The translations under genes and the position numbers were made by a program. Below the pieces are notes generated by a model. That model saw nothing but the letters and a program-made list of their open reading frames with translations. It ran no database searches and was not told the origin of the DNA. Positions 25,276 through 32,732 of a DNA stretch of 64,000 nucleotides are shown here, piece after piece. The DNA is taken from NCBI GenBank assembly GCA_023391875.1, contig JAEWAB010000004.1, positions 759,258 to 823,257 on the forward strand, in the 5' to 3' direction. This DNA comes from Bacillota bacterium. Its GTDB lineage: Bacteria; Bacillota; Clostridia; Oscillospirales; Ruminococcaceae. Position 1 is the stretch's first letter; every line of letters starts with the position of its first letter.

Positions 25276-25484
25276 TTTGGGCTCCCTTATCGTACTTTCT
25301 TACCTTATTGATATTAGTATACCACAAATGCTTTTATGAAGCGAATGCAACATAACGGATGACTTTTTGTATGGTTTATAATGTATGTATAGAAGCAGGA
25401 AAGTAAGTATTTAAAAAATATATTGACGTACATGGTATACTTAGGGTAAAAATAAGCAAAGAAGTCCCTGAAAAGGAGATAGCC

Positions 25485-26975
25485 ATGAGAACGTCATGGA
25501 TCATAAAGTATTCGCAAACGATATGGTTCCAATCCGGCGTAACCGCCGTCATTTTAATCATCGCCACGCTGCTGTCGATGCTGATGTTTCGCCTGGATTT
25601 TTCCGAGACCAACATCGTCGTCATCTACATCCTGTCGGTGCTGGTGGCTTCGCGCTTTACCAAAGGGTTTGCCTACGGCATTGTGGCCTCCGTGGTGGGG
25701 ATGCTCAGTTACAATTTCTTCTTTACCGAGCCCAGACATACGCTGAATGTGTACAATAGAAGCTACCTTGTCACCTTTACGGTGATGCTGGCGGCTTCTA
25801 TCCTCACAAGCACCCTCACCAGTAAGATATTGCAATCCTCCAAGGAAGCCAAGGCGCGTGAAAACCAGTCGCAGATGCTTTATCAGATTACAAGCTCGCT
25901 TGCAAAGGCGACGAGCGTCACGGATGTTTCCACCGTGACGGCACGCTGCCTTTCAAACATGCTGGACTGTGATGTGGCGTGCATCCTCGGCGAGGCTGAG
26001 AATAAAATGAGCAGCAAATTCTATGCCGCAAGAGGGGAGCGCGGCGTTACGGTAACGTCACTGGATGTTGACGCGCTCGAAGCTGAGGTGAAGGACAGGT
26101 TTATCTTACCCGTTTCTCATGCCGAGCACCAATATGGCCTTATCGTTCTCCCACAGGTTTACGCCACGCAGCAGGGGGAGCAGAATAAACTGCTGCTTTC
26201 CATCGCCACTCAGGTATTCACGGCCATGGAGCGTGAGCATCTTGTGGTAGAAAAGGAGAAGGCCAAGCACGAAGCGGAGCGCGAGCGCTTTAAGAGCAGC
26301 CTTTTGCGCGCTATTTCTCACGACCTGAGAACACCGCTTTCCGCCATCACCGGCACCGCCGAGGTGTTGCTCTACAGCCTTAAGGACGTAGAGCAGCGCA
26401 AACTGGTTCAGGGCATCTACGACGATTCCCACTGGCTTAAGCAGATGATGGAGAACATCTTAAGCCTTACCAAGCTGCAGGAGGGTACCCTTATCCTCAA
26501 CAAAAATGGGGAAGCGGCCGAAGAGGTCGTCTGCGCGGCGGTAAACCATATCACAAAATATACCGGCAGGAAGAATATTTCGGTGCGGCTGCCCGAGACG
26601 GTTATAATAGTTCCTATGGATGGCAAGCTGATTATGCAGGTGCTCGTCAATCTGCTCGACAACGCGGTAAAGCATACCCAAGAAACCGATGCCATCAGGG
26701 CAGAGGTACAACCCGGCAAAAACAACGTGTGGTTTAGTGTAAGCGACGGCGGCCCGGGCATCGACCCAAATGAGCTTGCAAAGGTATTCGACCTGTTTTT
26801 TGTCTCGGAGCATTCCCATTCGGACGCAAAGCGCGGCAACGGCCTGGGCCTTGCCATCTGCAAGGCGATCGTCAATGCGCACGGGGGCAGGATTGTCGCC
26901 GAAAATAACGCCGAAGGCGGCGCGACCATTCGGTTTTCGCTGCCACTGAAGGAGGAGACACAGAATGAGCCATGA
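25485..26975 (+). CDS. KdpD-like sensor histidine kinase lacking the N-terminal KdpD domain
   Basis: A 496-aa membrane kinase. Residues about 15-115 form the four-helix DUF4118 membrane domain, including LSYNFFFTEPRHTLNVYN, the hallmark of KdpD. A GAF-like region (about 135-250) follows, then HisKA with phospho-acceptor His279 in LLRAISHDLRTPLSAITG, and an ATPase domain with NLLDNAVKHT, VSDGGPGIDP and GNGLGLAICKAIV. Compared with E. coli KdpD (about 890 aa), the cytoplasmic KdpD/Usp sensory part is missing. No kdpFABC is nearby; the following genes are TrkA/TrkH-type, so it likely tunes potassium uptake through them. AAAAGGAGATAGCC precedes the ATG. Confidence 0.9.
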   Translation: MRTSWIIKYSQTIWFQSGVTAVILIIATLLSMLMFRLDFSETNIVVIYILSVLVASRFTKGFAYGIVASVVGMLSYNFFFTEPRHTLNVYNRSYLVTFTVMLAASILTSTLTSKILQSSKEAKARENQSQMLYQITSSLAKATSVTDVSTVTARCLSNMLDCDVACILGEAENKMSSKFYAARGERGVTVTSLDVDALEAEVKDRFILPVSHAEHQYGLIVLPQVYATQQGEQNKLLLSIATQVFTAMEREHLVVEKEKAKHEAERERFKSSLLRAISHDLRTPLSAITGTAEVLLYSLKDVEQRKLVQGIYDDSHWLKQMMENILSLTKLQEGTLILNKNGEAAEEVVCAAVNHITKYTGRKNISVRLPETVIIVPMDGKLIMQVLVNLLDNAVKHTQETDAIRAEVQPGKNNVWFSVSDGGPGIDPNELAKVFDLFFVSEHSHSDAKRGNGLGLAICKAIVNAHGGRIVAENNAEGGATIRFSLPLKEETQNEP

Positions 26976-27657
26976 AAAGCTGTTCTTAATCGTAGAGGAT
27001 GACAAGCAGATTCGTTCCTTCATCTCCTTTTCCCTCAAAACGCAGGAGTATGCCTCGCTGGAGGCCTCTACCGGCAAGGAGGCGATGCGGATGATCCTGT
27101 CGGAAGGGCCGGACGTTTTAATCTTAGACCTCGGGCTGCCGGATATGGACGGGCTGGACATCATCAAGCAGGTGCGCGCCTTCTCGGATATGCCCATTAT
27201 CGTTGTCTCCGCGCGCGATCAGGACCAAGAGAAGATTGACGCGCTGGACGCGGGCGCCGACGACTACCTTACCAAGCCCTTCAGTATCAATGAATTGCTG
27301 GCGAGAATCCGCGTGATTCTGCGCCGGACGGTAAAGACCACGGACGCCGGGCGGGAGGTATTTAAGATCGGCGGCCTTGAGGTGGATTTTGAAAAGCATC
27401 TTGTTAATCTGGACGGCACTCAGGTTCATTTTACGCCGATGGAGTTTAAGATATTGTCGCTGCTGGTGCACAACGCGGGTAAGGTGCTTACCCACAGCTA
27501 TATCTTAAAGAACGTATGGGGATCCTACCTTGACAGCGACGCCCAGTCGATGCGTGTGTTCATGGCCAATATACGCCGAAAGCTCGAAAAAGACCCCACC
27601 AACCCGCGCTATATCCTCACGGAGGTAGGTATCGGCTACCGCTTTGCCGACGAATAA
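26965..27657 (+). CDS. KdpE-like response regulator (OmpR/PhoB type)
   Basis: A 230-aa two-domain regulator. The receiver has acidic Glu/Asp in VEDDKQ, phospho-acceptor Asp55 in VLILDLGLPDMDG and Lys in YLTKPF. A winged-helix DNA-binding domain follows, with TPMEFKILSLLVHNAGKVLT and the C-terminal PRYILTEVGIGYRF, which resembles KdpE. It overlaps the kinase gene by 11 bp and uses GGAGGAGACACAG as ribosome binding site. Tandem TTTATA-N5-TTTA(T/C)A boxes directly downstream, ahead of the TrkA genes, match the half-site arrangement known for E. coli KdpE, so they are its likely targets. Confidence 0.9.
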   Translation: MSHEKLFLIVEDDKQIRSFISFSLKTQEYASLEASTGKEAMRMILSEGPDVLILDLGLPDMDGLDIIKQVRAFSDMPIIVVSARDQDQEKIDALDAGADDYLTKPFSINELLARIRVILRRTVKTTDAGREVFKIGGLEVDFEKHLVNLDGTQVHFTPMEFKILSLLVHNAGKVLTHSYILKNVWGSYLDSDAQSMRVFMANIRRKLEKDPTNPRYILTEVGIGYRFADE

Positions 27658-27673
27658 CGGCTGTCCCGGCGCA

Positions 27674-27722
27674 TTTATAAAATCTTTATATTGCCCATAA
27701 CTATCTTTATACCGGCTTTACA
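27674..27722 (+). promoter_or_regulatory. Tandem KdpE-type boxes ahead of the first TrkA gene pair
   Basis: Box 1 is TTTATA-AAATC-TTTATA (27674-27690). Box 2 is TTTATA-CCGGC-TTTACA (27706-27722). Both have a 5-bp gap, and they start 32 bp apart, about three helical turns. The TTTATA/TTTACA pair with 5-bp gap is the established E. coli KdpE target layout. Confidence 0.6.
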
Positions 27723-27762
27723 TCCGCTGTGTTATGATAACAACGGAAAGGGGCGAGCCGAT

Positions 27763-28206
27763 ATGAACATCCTTAAGCGGCAAAAGAAAACGGAGAATAT
27801 CATTGTTGCCGGGTGCGGCCACTTCGGCTGTGTACTTGCGGCGATGCTGGATGCGCAGGGCGGCAATGTAACGGTGATAGATTCAGACGCGCAGGCGTTT
27901 TTGGGGCTTCCGCCCAGCTATCAGGGCGCTTGTATTCAGGGCAGCGCGGAGGATAGTTCTACCCTTGAGCTGGCCGGTATTCAGCGTGCGGACATTGTAA
28001 TTGCGGTAACCGGTAACGACAACTTAAATCTGATGATTGCACAGATAGCAAAGGTATATTATCATGTACATCAGGTGATCGCCCGGGTGCAGGACGAGTC
28101 TAAAGAAGCCGCTTACGGCGATACGGGCATTGCGACAATCTGTCCGACGGTGCTTACGCTTAATACATTGCTTCAAAGCATTTCAGGTGTGAAGGAAGGG
28201 CTCTGA
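27763..28206 (+). CDS. TrkA/KTN-type NAD-binding protein (single RCK_N domain)
   Basis: A 147-aa cytoplasmic protein consisting of one Rossmann RCK_N domain. It has the nucleotide motif VAGCGHFGCVLAAML, acidic VIDSDAQAF at the end of strand two, and VIAVTGNDNLNLMIAQIAK and VIARVQDE typical of TrkA. It lacks the C-terminal RCK_C domain. Regulatory subunits of Trk/Ktr potassium channels bind NAD(H) or ATP through this fold. GGAAAGGGGCGAGCC precedes the ATG at 27763. The next gene starts 1 nt after its stop, suggesting the two proteins act together as one split regulator. Confidence 0.85.
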   Translation: MNILKRQKKTENIIVAGCGHFGCVLAAMLDAQGGNVTVIDSDAQAFLGLPPSYQGACIQGSAEDSSTLELAGIQRADIVIAVTGNDNLNLMIAQIAKVYYHVHQVIARVQDESKEAAYGDTGIATICPTVLTLNTLLQSISGVKEGL

Positions 28207-28207
28207 G

Positions 28208-28870
28208 ATGAATATTCTGTTAGCAGGCGGCAGACAAGGCCAGCTGCATTTATTAAAATCTCTGCTCGAAAAGGGGCATCGCGTAAGCATTGTACACGCG
28301 GACGGTGCGTGGTGCCGTATGCTCGCGGATACATACGAGATTACGGCCGTTTGCGGTTCGCCCTGTGATACCACTATCTTAAAGGAAGCGAAAGCGGACC
28401 GGATGGATACCGTTATCGCACTTGAAGAGCATGACGCCGACAATCTGATTATCTGTGAGCTTGCTAAAAAGCAGTTTCATGTAAAGCACACCTTTGCATT
28501 GGTCAACGACCCGAAAAACGCCGGTATGTTTTATGGCCTTGGGGTAGATAAATGCGTCAATACCACCGATATCTTTTCAAGAATCGTTGAACAGGAGTCG
28601 ATGGAAGGCAATATCAGGCAGTATCTGCCCATCGCCGACGAGCGTGTCGTCGTTTGCGAGGTGCAGATCACGGAAAAATCTCCGGCACTGAATAAGAAGC
28701 TGTGGGAGCTTGGCTTCCCCTCTCAGAGTATCGTCGCCTGCATCCTGCGTAAGGATGAGGTGCTGCTGCCGCAGGGCAGCACCGTGCTTTTGGCGGGGGA
28801 CAGGGCGGTGGTGCTCTCGGCCGCTCAGTCGATGCAGGCCACTCTTGCCATCCTTACCGGTAAGAAGTAA
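28208..28870 (+). CDS. TrkA-family protein with RCK_N and RCK_C domains
   Basis: A 220-aa partner of the preceding protein. The N-terminal Rossmann part has a degenerate glycine motif (LLAGGRQGQLHLL) and Ala/His in place of the usual acidic strand-two end. It may therefore not bind NAD normally. TVIALEEHDADNLIICELAKK and FALVNDPKNAGMF are typical TrkA. Residues about 145-215 form an RCK_C domain (VCEVQITEKSPALNKKLWEL, GSTVLLAGDRAVVL). A normal plus a degenerate nucleotide site mirrors the two unequal halves of proteobacterial TrkA. Start ATG overlaps GAGATGA after GAAGGGCTCT. Confidence 0.85.
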   Translation: MNILLAGGRQGQLHLLKSLLEKGHRVSIVHADGAWCRMLADTYEITAVCGSPCDTTILKEAKADRMDTVIALEEHDADNLIICELAKKQFHVKHTFALVNDPKNAGMFYGLGVDKCVNTTDIFSRIVEQESMEGNIRQYLPIADERVVVCEVQITEKSPALNKKLWELGFPSQSIVACILRKDEVLLPQGSTVLLAGDRAVVLSAAQSMQATLAILTGKK

Positions 28871-28890
28871 TAATATAATCATCACAAACA

Positions 28891-28920
28891 AGCGCCCGTA
28901 TCGGAACCGATACGGGCGCT
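28891..28920. terminator. Perfect hairpin between convergent potassium gene groups
   Basis: AGCGCCCGTATCGG and CCGATACGGGCGCT form a 14-bp perfect stem with an AA loop. It lies 20 nt after the rightward TrkA stop and 7 nt before the stop of the leftward OB-fold gene. T content after either arm is low, so it acts as a terminator mainly through stem strength. Confidence 0.65.
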
Positions 28921-28927
28921 GATGTTA

Positions 28928-29419
28928 TTATTTACGAAGTTTGGCGAGGTAGACATAAAGGCCTAGCGTAACCAACAGAACCAGCAGAATAATCGCTGCA
29001 ATCAGCTTGCCCTGCGACAAGGGGTAATGCATGATATCACCGGCCTGAGTAATGCTCAGTGACTTACAATGAATATCGGATTCACCCCCGTGCTCGGCAC
29101 AGGCACGGCGAAAGGTGCCCGTAACCTGAATGGTGTCGCCTTTATATTTATAACTGCCGTAATGTGTAATACTTTTGGCGTCCTCTGCCGTCATCCATAT
29201 GCCTATGGCGTTGGTGCCGTCGTTGATATTCACCCAGCAGTATTCGCCCCGCAAAAGCGGTTCACCGATCGCTTCCCCCTGAACCGTTACCTCTTTACCA
29301 TCCAGTTCCTTCGCGTTCTCAATCAGACTGTTTATCGGCGTGATATCGAGCGCCGATGCCCATACCGTCAGCAGCAGGGGCAGCAGTATAAGGATAAGGC
29401 CTCTCAGCTTCTTCTGCAT
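28928..29419 (-). CDS. Membrane-anchored OB-fold-like protein coupled to trkH
   Basis: A 163-aa protein of unknown function. It has an N-terminal signal or membrane segment (KLRGLILILLPLLLTVWASA). A middle part reads like an OB fold (DGKEVTVQGEAIGEPLLRG, YCWVNINDGTNAIGIWM, IQVTGTFRRACAEHGG), and there is a C-terminal membrane helix (LIAAIILLVLLVTLGLYVYL) with basic tail. The central domain would lie outside the cell. It overlaps the end of trkH by 16 bp, so it is translated with the potassium transporter and may be an accessory subunit; this is inference from position. Confidence 0.75.
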   Translation of the reverse strand: MQKKLRGLILILLPLLLTVWASALDITPINSLIENAKELDGKEVTVQGEAIGEPLLRGEYCWVNINDGTNAIGIWMTAEDAKSITHYGSYKYKGDTIQVTGTFRRACAEHGGESDIHCKSLSITQAGDIMHYPLSQGKLIAAIILLVLLVTLGLYVYLAKLRK

Positions 29420-30930
29420 AGCCTTTTAGCGCCCCCAATCAAGTAGCCGACCAACGCGAAAACCGAGAGGAACTCGAGCCGCGCAAGATACATGGCAATA
29501 ATATAATATATTTTCAGAGCAGCGGGCATCGAAACCGCCGTAATGCCGATAGACAGGCCGACATTACCCGTTACAGAAGCGGATTCAAACGCTGAATCAG
29601 CTAAAGGATAGCCCAAGAATACACCAAGCAGTGTTCCTCCACCAAACAGTACGATATAGTAAAGGATAATCTGTGCGGAGGATTTAACCACGGTATCGTC
29701 CAGTATGCGGTCTTTAATGTGATGATATTTGAAGGCCTTCATGTTCCTTTCGGAGGATAAAAGCTTTTTAATGTCCATCACAATCGCTTTGCATACGATG
29801 CCCACCCGCAGCCCTTTAAAACCGCCCGCGGTGGAACAGGCCGAGCCGCCGATGAGCATGGCGATAACCATAATCAGGATACCCATATCACCCCAGTCGA
29901 GTAAAAACTGTCTGGCATAGATATTCCCGAGGCCGGTTGTGGTGTGTGCCGAAAGTACGTTAAAGATGATGCGCCGGAAGGCCGAGACCGCATCTGGGTA
30001 GACATTCAGCCGCATGAGCCAAAACATTGCGGCCATGCTTAGGATAAAAGAAGTGATTAAGAAACTCTTGGTTTCGATATTTCGGATGAGTTCCTTCTTG
30101 TTACCCTGCCAAATCGCATAATGCAGGCCGAAGTTAAACGACCCCAGAATAAAGAATACCATTGTAATGGTTTCGTAGGAAAGGCTATGGTAGTACATAA
30201 TGTTTTGCGTCATTGGCGCAAAACCGCCGGTACTCCACGACGAGGTGAACATATAAAAGGCATGCAGAAGCGCCGAGATAGGCTTTAATCCTATCACGAT
30301 ACCGTTTACCCACAGCACCGCCATACCTACGGCAAGGTAGATCATACTAATCTTCCAGATAATCTTGGCCGTGCCTTTTACGTTCGGCACCAGCTCGATA
30401 TCCTTTGCTTCGCCGACATACAACCTGTAAGCGCCGCTGGTCTCTTTTGTAAGGAAGGCGAGTGCCAGCACCACCATCCCCTGGCCGCCGATAAAGGTTA
30501 GGATGTGCCGCCATACGTTTAACGCAACCGAAATATGGTCGAGGTCCTGCGTCAGCACGAGGCCGGTGGTGGTAAACCCGCTCATTACATCAAAACAGGA
30601 ATCCAGATAGGATTTGCTATGGCCACTGAGGTAGTAAGGCAAAGCACATAACACCATCAGCAGCATCCATGCCAGCGCCGCGACAATAAAGCCGTGCTTC
30701 CACTGGATAGAGGCTTTCTCCCGCCGCGTGTGCCACCCGAGCAGCATCAGCACGATACCACAAAGCATGGCTGTACACATGCTGATGACAAAGTCAAGCA
30801 GCGGTTCCCACTCGGTAAACAGTAACGCAATAATAATCGGCAGCGTCATCAGCGCCGCCGTACCGATAATAATCCAGCCGGTGTAATAGCAGATGATTTT
30901 CAAGCTTCCGAATTTTGCGAGGCCTTTCAT
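29404..30930 (-). CDS. trkH: TrkH/KtrB-family potassium transporter
   Basis: A 508-aa membrane channel-like transporter. Four pore loops with the Thr-Gly filter pattern are visible: MSGFTTTGLV, FTSSWSTGGFAPM, LSAHTTTGLGN and ASVTGNVGLS. Hydrophobic helices flank each, as in the four M1-P-M2 repeats of TrkH. It moves K+ across the membrane under control of TrkA subunits encoded just upstream. GTGAGGTGAATAT precedes the ATG. The preceding 34-codon membrane peptide gene ends 4 nt before, and the OB-fold gene overlaps its end, giving a five-gene coupled operon. Confidence 0.92.
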   Translation of the reverse strand: MKGLAKFGSLKIICYYTGWIIIGTAALMTLPIIIALLFTEWEPLLDFVISMCTAMLCGIVLMLLGWHTRREKASIQWKHGFIVAALAWMLLMVLCALPYYLSGHSKSYLDSCFDVMSGFTTTGLVLTQDLDHISVALNVWRHILTFIGGQGMVVLALAFLTKETSGAYRLYVGEAKDIELVPNVKGTAKIIWKISMIYLAVGMAVLWVNGIVIGLKPISALLHAFYMFTSSWSTGGFAPMTQNIMYYHSLSYETITMVFFILGSFNFGLHYAIWQGNKKELIRNIETKSFLITSFILSMAAMFWLMRLNVYPDAVSAFRRIIFNVLSAHTTTGLGNIYARQFLLDWGDMGILIMVIAMLIGGSACSTAGGFKGLRVGIVCKAIVMDIKKLLSSERNMKAFKYHHIKDRILDDTVVKSSAQIILYYIVLFGGGTLLGVFLGYPLADSAFESASVTGNVGLSIGITAVSMPAALKIYYIIAMYLARLEFLSVFALVGYLIGGAKRLCRRS

Positions 30931-30934
30931 ATAT

Positions 30935-31039
30935 TCACCTCACAATTATTGCCGCGACGATGAAGAACACCGTTAGATATGCGAGTACTCCGGCAAGTTC
31001 TGTAATAAGGCCCAAAAGGTTATCATTTTTTCGCAGCAT
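30935..31039 (-). CDS. 34-residue single-helix membrane peptide between trkA and trkH
   Basis: A short reading frame starting MLRKNDNLLGLITEL and continuing with a hydrophobic stretch (AGVLAYLTVFFIVAAIIV) before R and a TGA stop. A consensus GGAGG with 8-nt spacing precedes its ATG, located inside the end of trkA, which it overlaps by 17 bp. trkH starts 4 nt after its stop. One membrane helix with a basic N-terminus is predicted. By analogy with KdpF, a 29-residue peptide that stabilises the Kdp pump, it may be a small TrkH subunit; the analogy is functional inference only. Gene finders with normal length cut-offs would miss it. Confidence 0.75.
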   Translation of the reverse strand: MLRKNDNLLGLITELAGVLAYLTVFFIVAAIIVR

Positions 31040-31706
31040 GCTTTGAACCTCCGTTATGTAGTTCGTTCATTAATGTTGTTAAGGTAGGATGGTTGGTGAT
31101 TAAAAGCACCTTGTCGTTCTCTATAATCTGCGTATCTCCACGCGGGTAGATAACCTTTTCGCCCCGCAGCACCGAGGTGATGACACATTCCTTGGGCAGT
31201 TCAAGTTCCTTGATCTGATGATTACACCATAGCGTATTGGCGTCGATGGAGGTTTCCGCAAGCACCATGGCGCCGCGCTCAAAGGTTTTGATAATCCGAT
31301 AATCCTCTTTATCCAGTTCGTACTCGATCATATCCGCAATTACCTCGGTACTGCAGACGATACGGTCGATGCCAAGTGCCTTGAACATCGCAATATTTTT
31401 GGGATTGTTCACGCGGGCGATGGTTTTTTTGACATTAAAGCTGATTTTTGCAATCTGGCAGATCACCATATTCTCTTCGTCGGTGCCGGTTACCGCCGCT
31501 ACAATCTCAGCGCCCTCAATACCCGCGTCCTTTAAAACGTCAAGGTCGGTTCCGTCGCCGCAGATAATGTCCGCGTCCAGTTCATCCGCTATCTTTTGGC
31601 AGGTTTCCCGGTTGCGCTCGATAAGCACCACCTGATATTTTCGTTCCGTTAACGTTTTGAGCAGATTGTACCCAATCTTGCCCCCGCCGACTATGATCGA
31701 TTCCAT
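31023..31706 (-). CDS. trkA: TrkA-family potassium uptake regulator (second of the leftward pair)
   Basis: A 227-aa RCK protein with an intact NAD-binding motif IIVGGGKIGYNLLKTL, acidic LIERNRE at the end of strand two and IICGDGTDLDVLKDAG. AAVTGTDEENMVICQIAK is typical of TrkA. An RCK_C domain follows from about residue 140 (MVLAETSIDANTLWC, RGDTQIIENDKVLLIT). AAGGAGATGTCCG precedes the ATG at 31706. It overlaps the upstream TrkA gene by 16 bp, and its 3' end contains the start and ribosome binding site of the small membrane peptide. Expected to form the gating ring on TrkH. Confidence 0.9.
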   Translation of the reverse strand: MESIIVGGGKIGYNLLKTLTERKYQVVLIERNRETCQKIADELDADIICGDGTDLDVLKDAGIEGAEIVAAVTGTDEENMVICQIAKISFNVKKTIARVNNPKNIAMFKALGIDRIVCSTEVIADMIEYELDKEDYRIIKTFERGAMVLAETSIDANTLWCNHQIKELELPKECVITSVLRGEKVIYPRGDTQIIENDKVLLITNHPTLTTLMNELHNGGSKHAAKK

Positions 31707-32359
31707 ACGGACATCTCCTTCGAAAATGTTCTGATAAGCGATTCTTTGTGCTGCTCCTGTACAGTGCACAGAATGTGGTCTCCCAAGTGGATGGCCTCAT
31801 CCGGCGCAGGGAACACAAAGCGGTCGTTTCTGGTGATGGCGGCGATAATGCAGCGGTGCTTTTGCTCTATCTCTTTTACAGTCGCCGCAGAGTTTGTTTT
31901 GCAGACGGTAAGGCTGATCAGCTCATAGGCATCCCCCAATGGCGAAACAGTCTCCACCGTGTTGATATTCAAGCGGTTTAGCAGCATATTTACCCCCAGC
32001 TGCACGGGGCTGATGGTGCCGATCCCCAGCTTATCGTAGATATACTTTCTTCCCGGTACATTTACGCGGGCGATTACCTGCGGCACATTATAAATTTTAC
32101 CCGCGATCAGCGCTACCGTGATGTTGATGTTGTCGTCCGAGGTCACCGCAAGCAGCGCGTCCGCCTGCTTTATACCGCCCTCAACTAAATTATCCCCGTC
32201 AAATTCAATGCCGTTTATGCGGCGCCCGTTAAACCCGCTTCCAAGCGCCGATAATCGATCCTTGTCACGGTCGATGATACACACGTCATGCCCGGAATCA
32301 GAGAGCTCCATGGCCAGATTACTGCCTAATCTGCCGCAGCCTATAACGATTACATACAT
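31691..32359 (-). CDS. TrkA-family potassium uptake regulator (first of the leftward operon)
   Basis: A 222-aa RCK protein. The nucleotide motif is VIVIGCGRLGSNLAMEL, with acidic CIIDRDKDRL and the typical LLAVTSDDNINITVALIAG and VIARVNVPGRKYIYDKLG. A C-terminal RCK_C domain is present (SAATVKEIEQKHRCIIAA, DEAIHLGDHILCTV). ATG at 32359 follows AGGTGCAAGAG. It is the first gene of the operon with a second TrkA, the membrane peptide, trkH and the OB-fold protein. Two degenerate KdpE-like boxes lie 58-105 bp upstream. Two different TrkA subunits with one TrkH suggest a hetero-oligomeric gating ring. Confidence 0.88.
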   Translation of the reverse strand: MYVIVIGCGRLGSNLAMELSDSGHDVCIIDRDKDRLSALGSGFNGRRINGIEFDGDNLVEGGIKQADALLAVTSDDNINITVALIAGKIYNVPQVIARVNVPGRKYIYDKLGIGTISPVQLGVNMLLNRLNINTVETVSPLGDAYELISLTVCKTNSAATVKEIEQKHRCIIAAITRNDRFVFPAPDEAIHLGDHILCTVQEQHKESLIRTFSKEMSVWNRS

Positions 32360-32416
32360 TCTCTTGCACCTGCCTATAGTGATTACATTTCTCATGAGAT
32401 AGCCTACCATGTTTTA

Positions 32417-32464
32417 TATAAAGATTGTATTAAAAAAGCGGTTTGGGTATAAATTCTTTGTGAA
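32417..32464 (-). promoter_or_regulatory. Tandem degenerate KdpE-like boxes ahead of the leftward Trk operon
   Basis: On the minus strand TTCACA-AAGAA-TTTATA (32464-32448) and TTAATA-CAATC-TTTATA (32433-32417). Both have 5-bp gaps and lie 31 bp apart, copying the layout at 27674-27722 with one mismatch per distal half-site. Confidence 0.45.
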
Positions 32465-32615
32465 GATAGTTTGATAACGATAAAGAAAAAAACCACATGA
32501 AATTCCTGTAAATAATGTCATGAGTTTTTACCAGGAACAAGTTTCCGATACGGGCGTTATGAAACGATAGGAAAATCCCATCGTGAGTTTTATCAATTTT
32601 AATGTAAAAGGGAAA

Positions 32616-32647
32616 GGCCACACTATCAATAAATTGATAATGTGGCC
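32616..32647. terminator. Strong hairpin downstream of the secreted repeat protein
   Basis: GGCCACA-C-TATCAAT and ATTGATA-A-TGTGGCC form a 14-bp stem with one mismatch and a 2-nt loop. Read leftward it is followed by TTTCCCTTTT, rightward by AATACTGTTTTTT. It likely ends the leftward transcript of the 1242-residue protein gene. Confidence 0.65.
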
Positions 32648-32732
32648 AATACTGTTTTTTAATGATTCTTATCCGAAGTTTAGAGGGCACTCGGAGCTTC
32701 CCATAATTATTCTTACCAAAGGGAAAGTAGTT

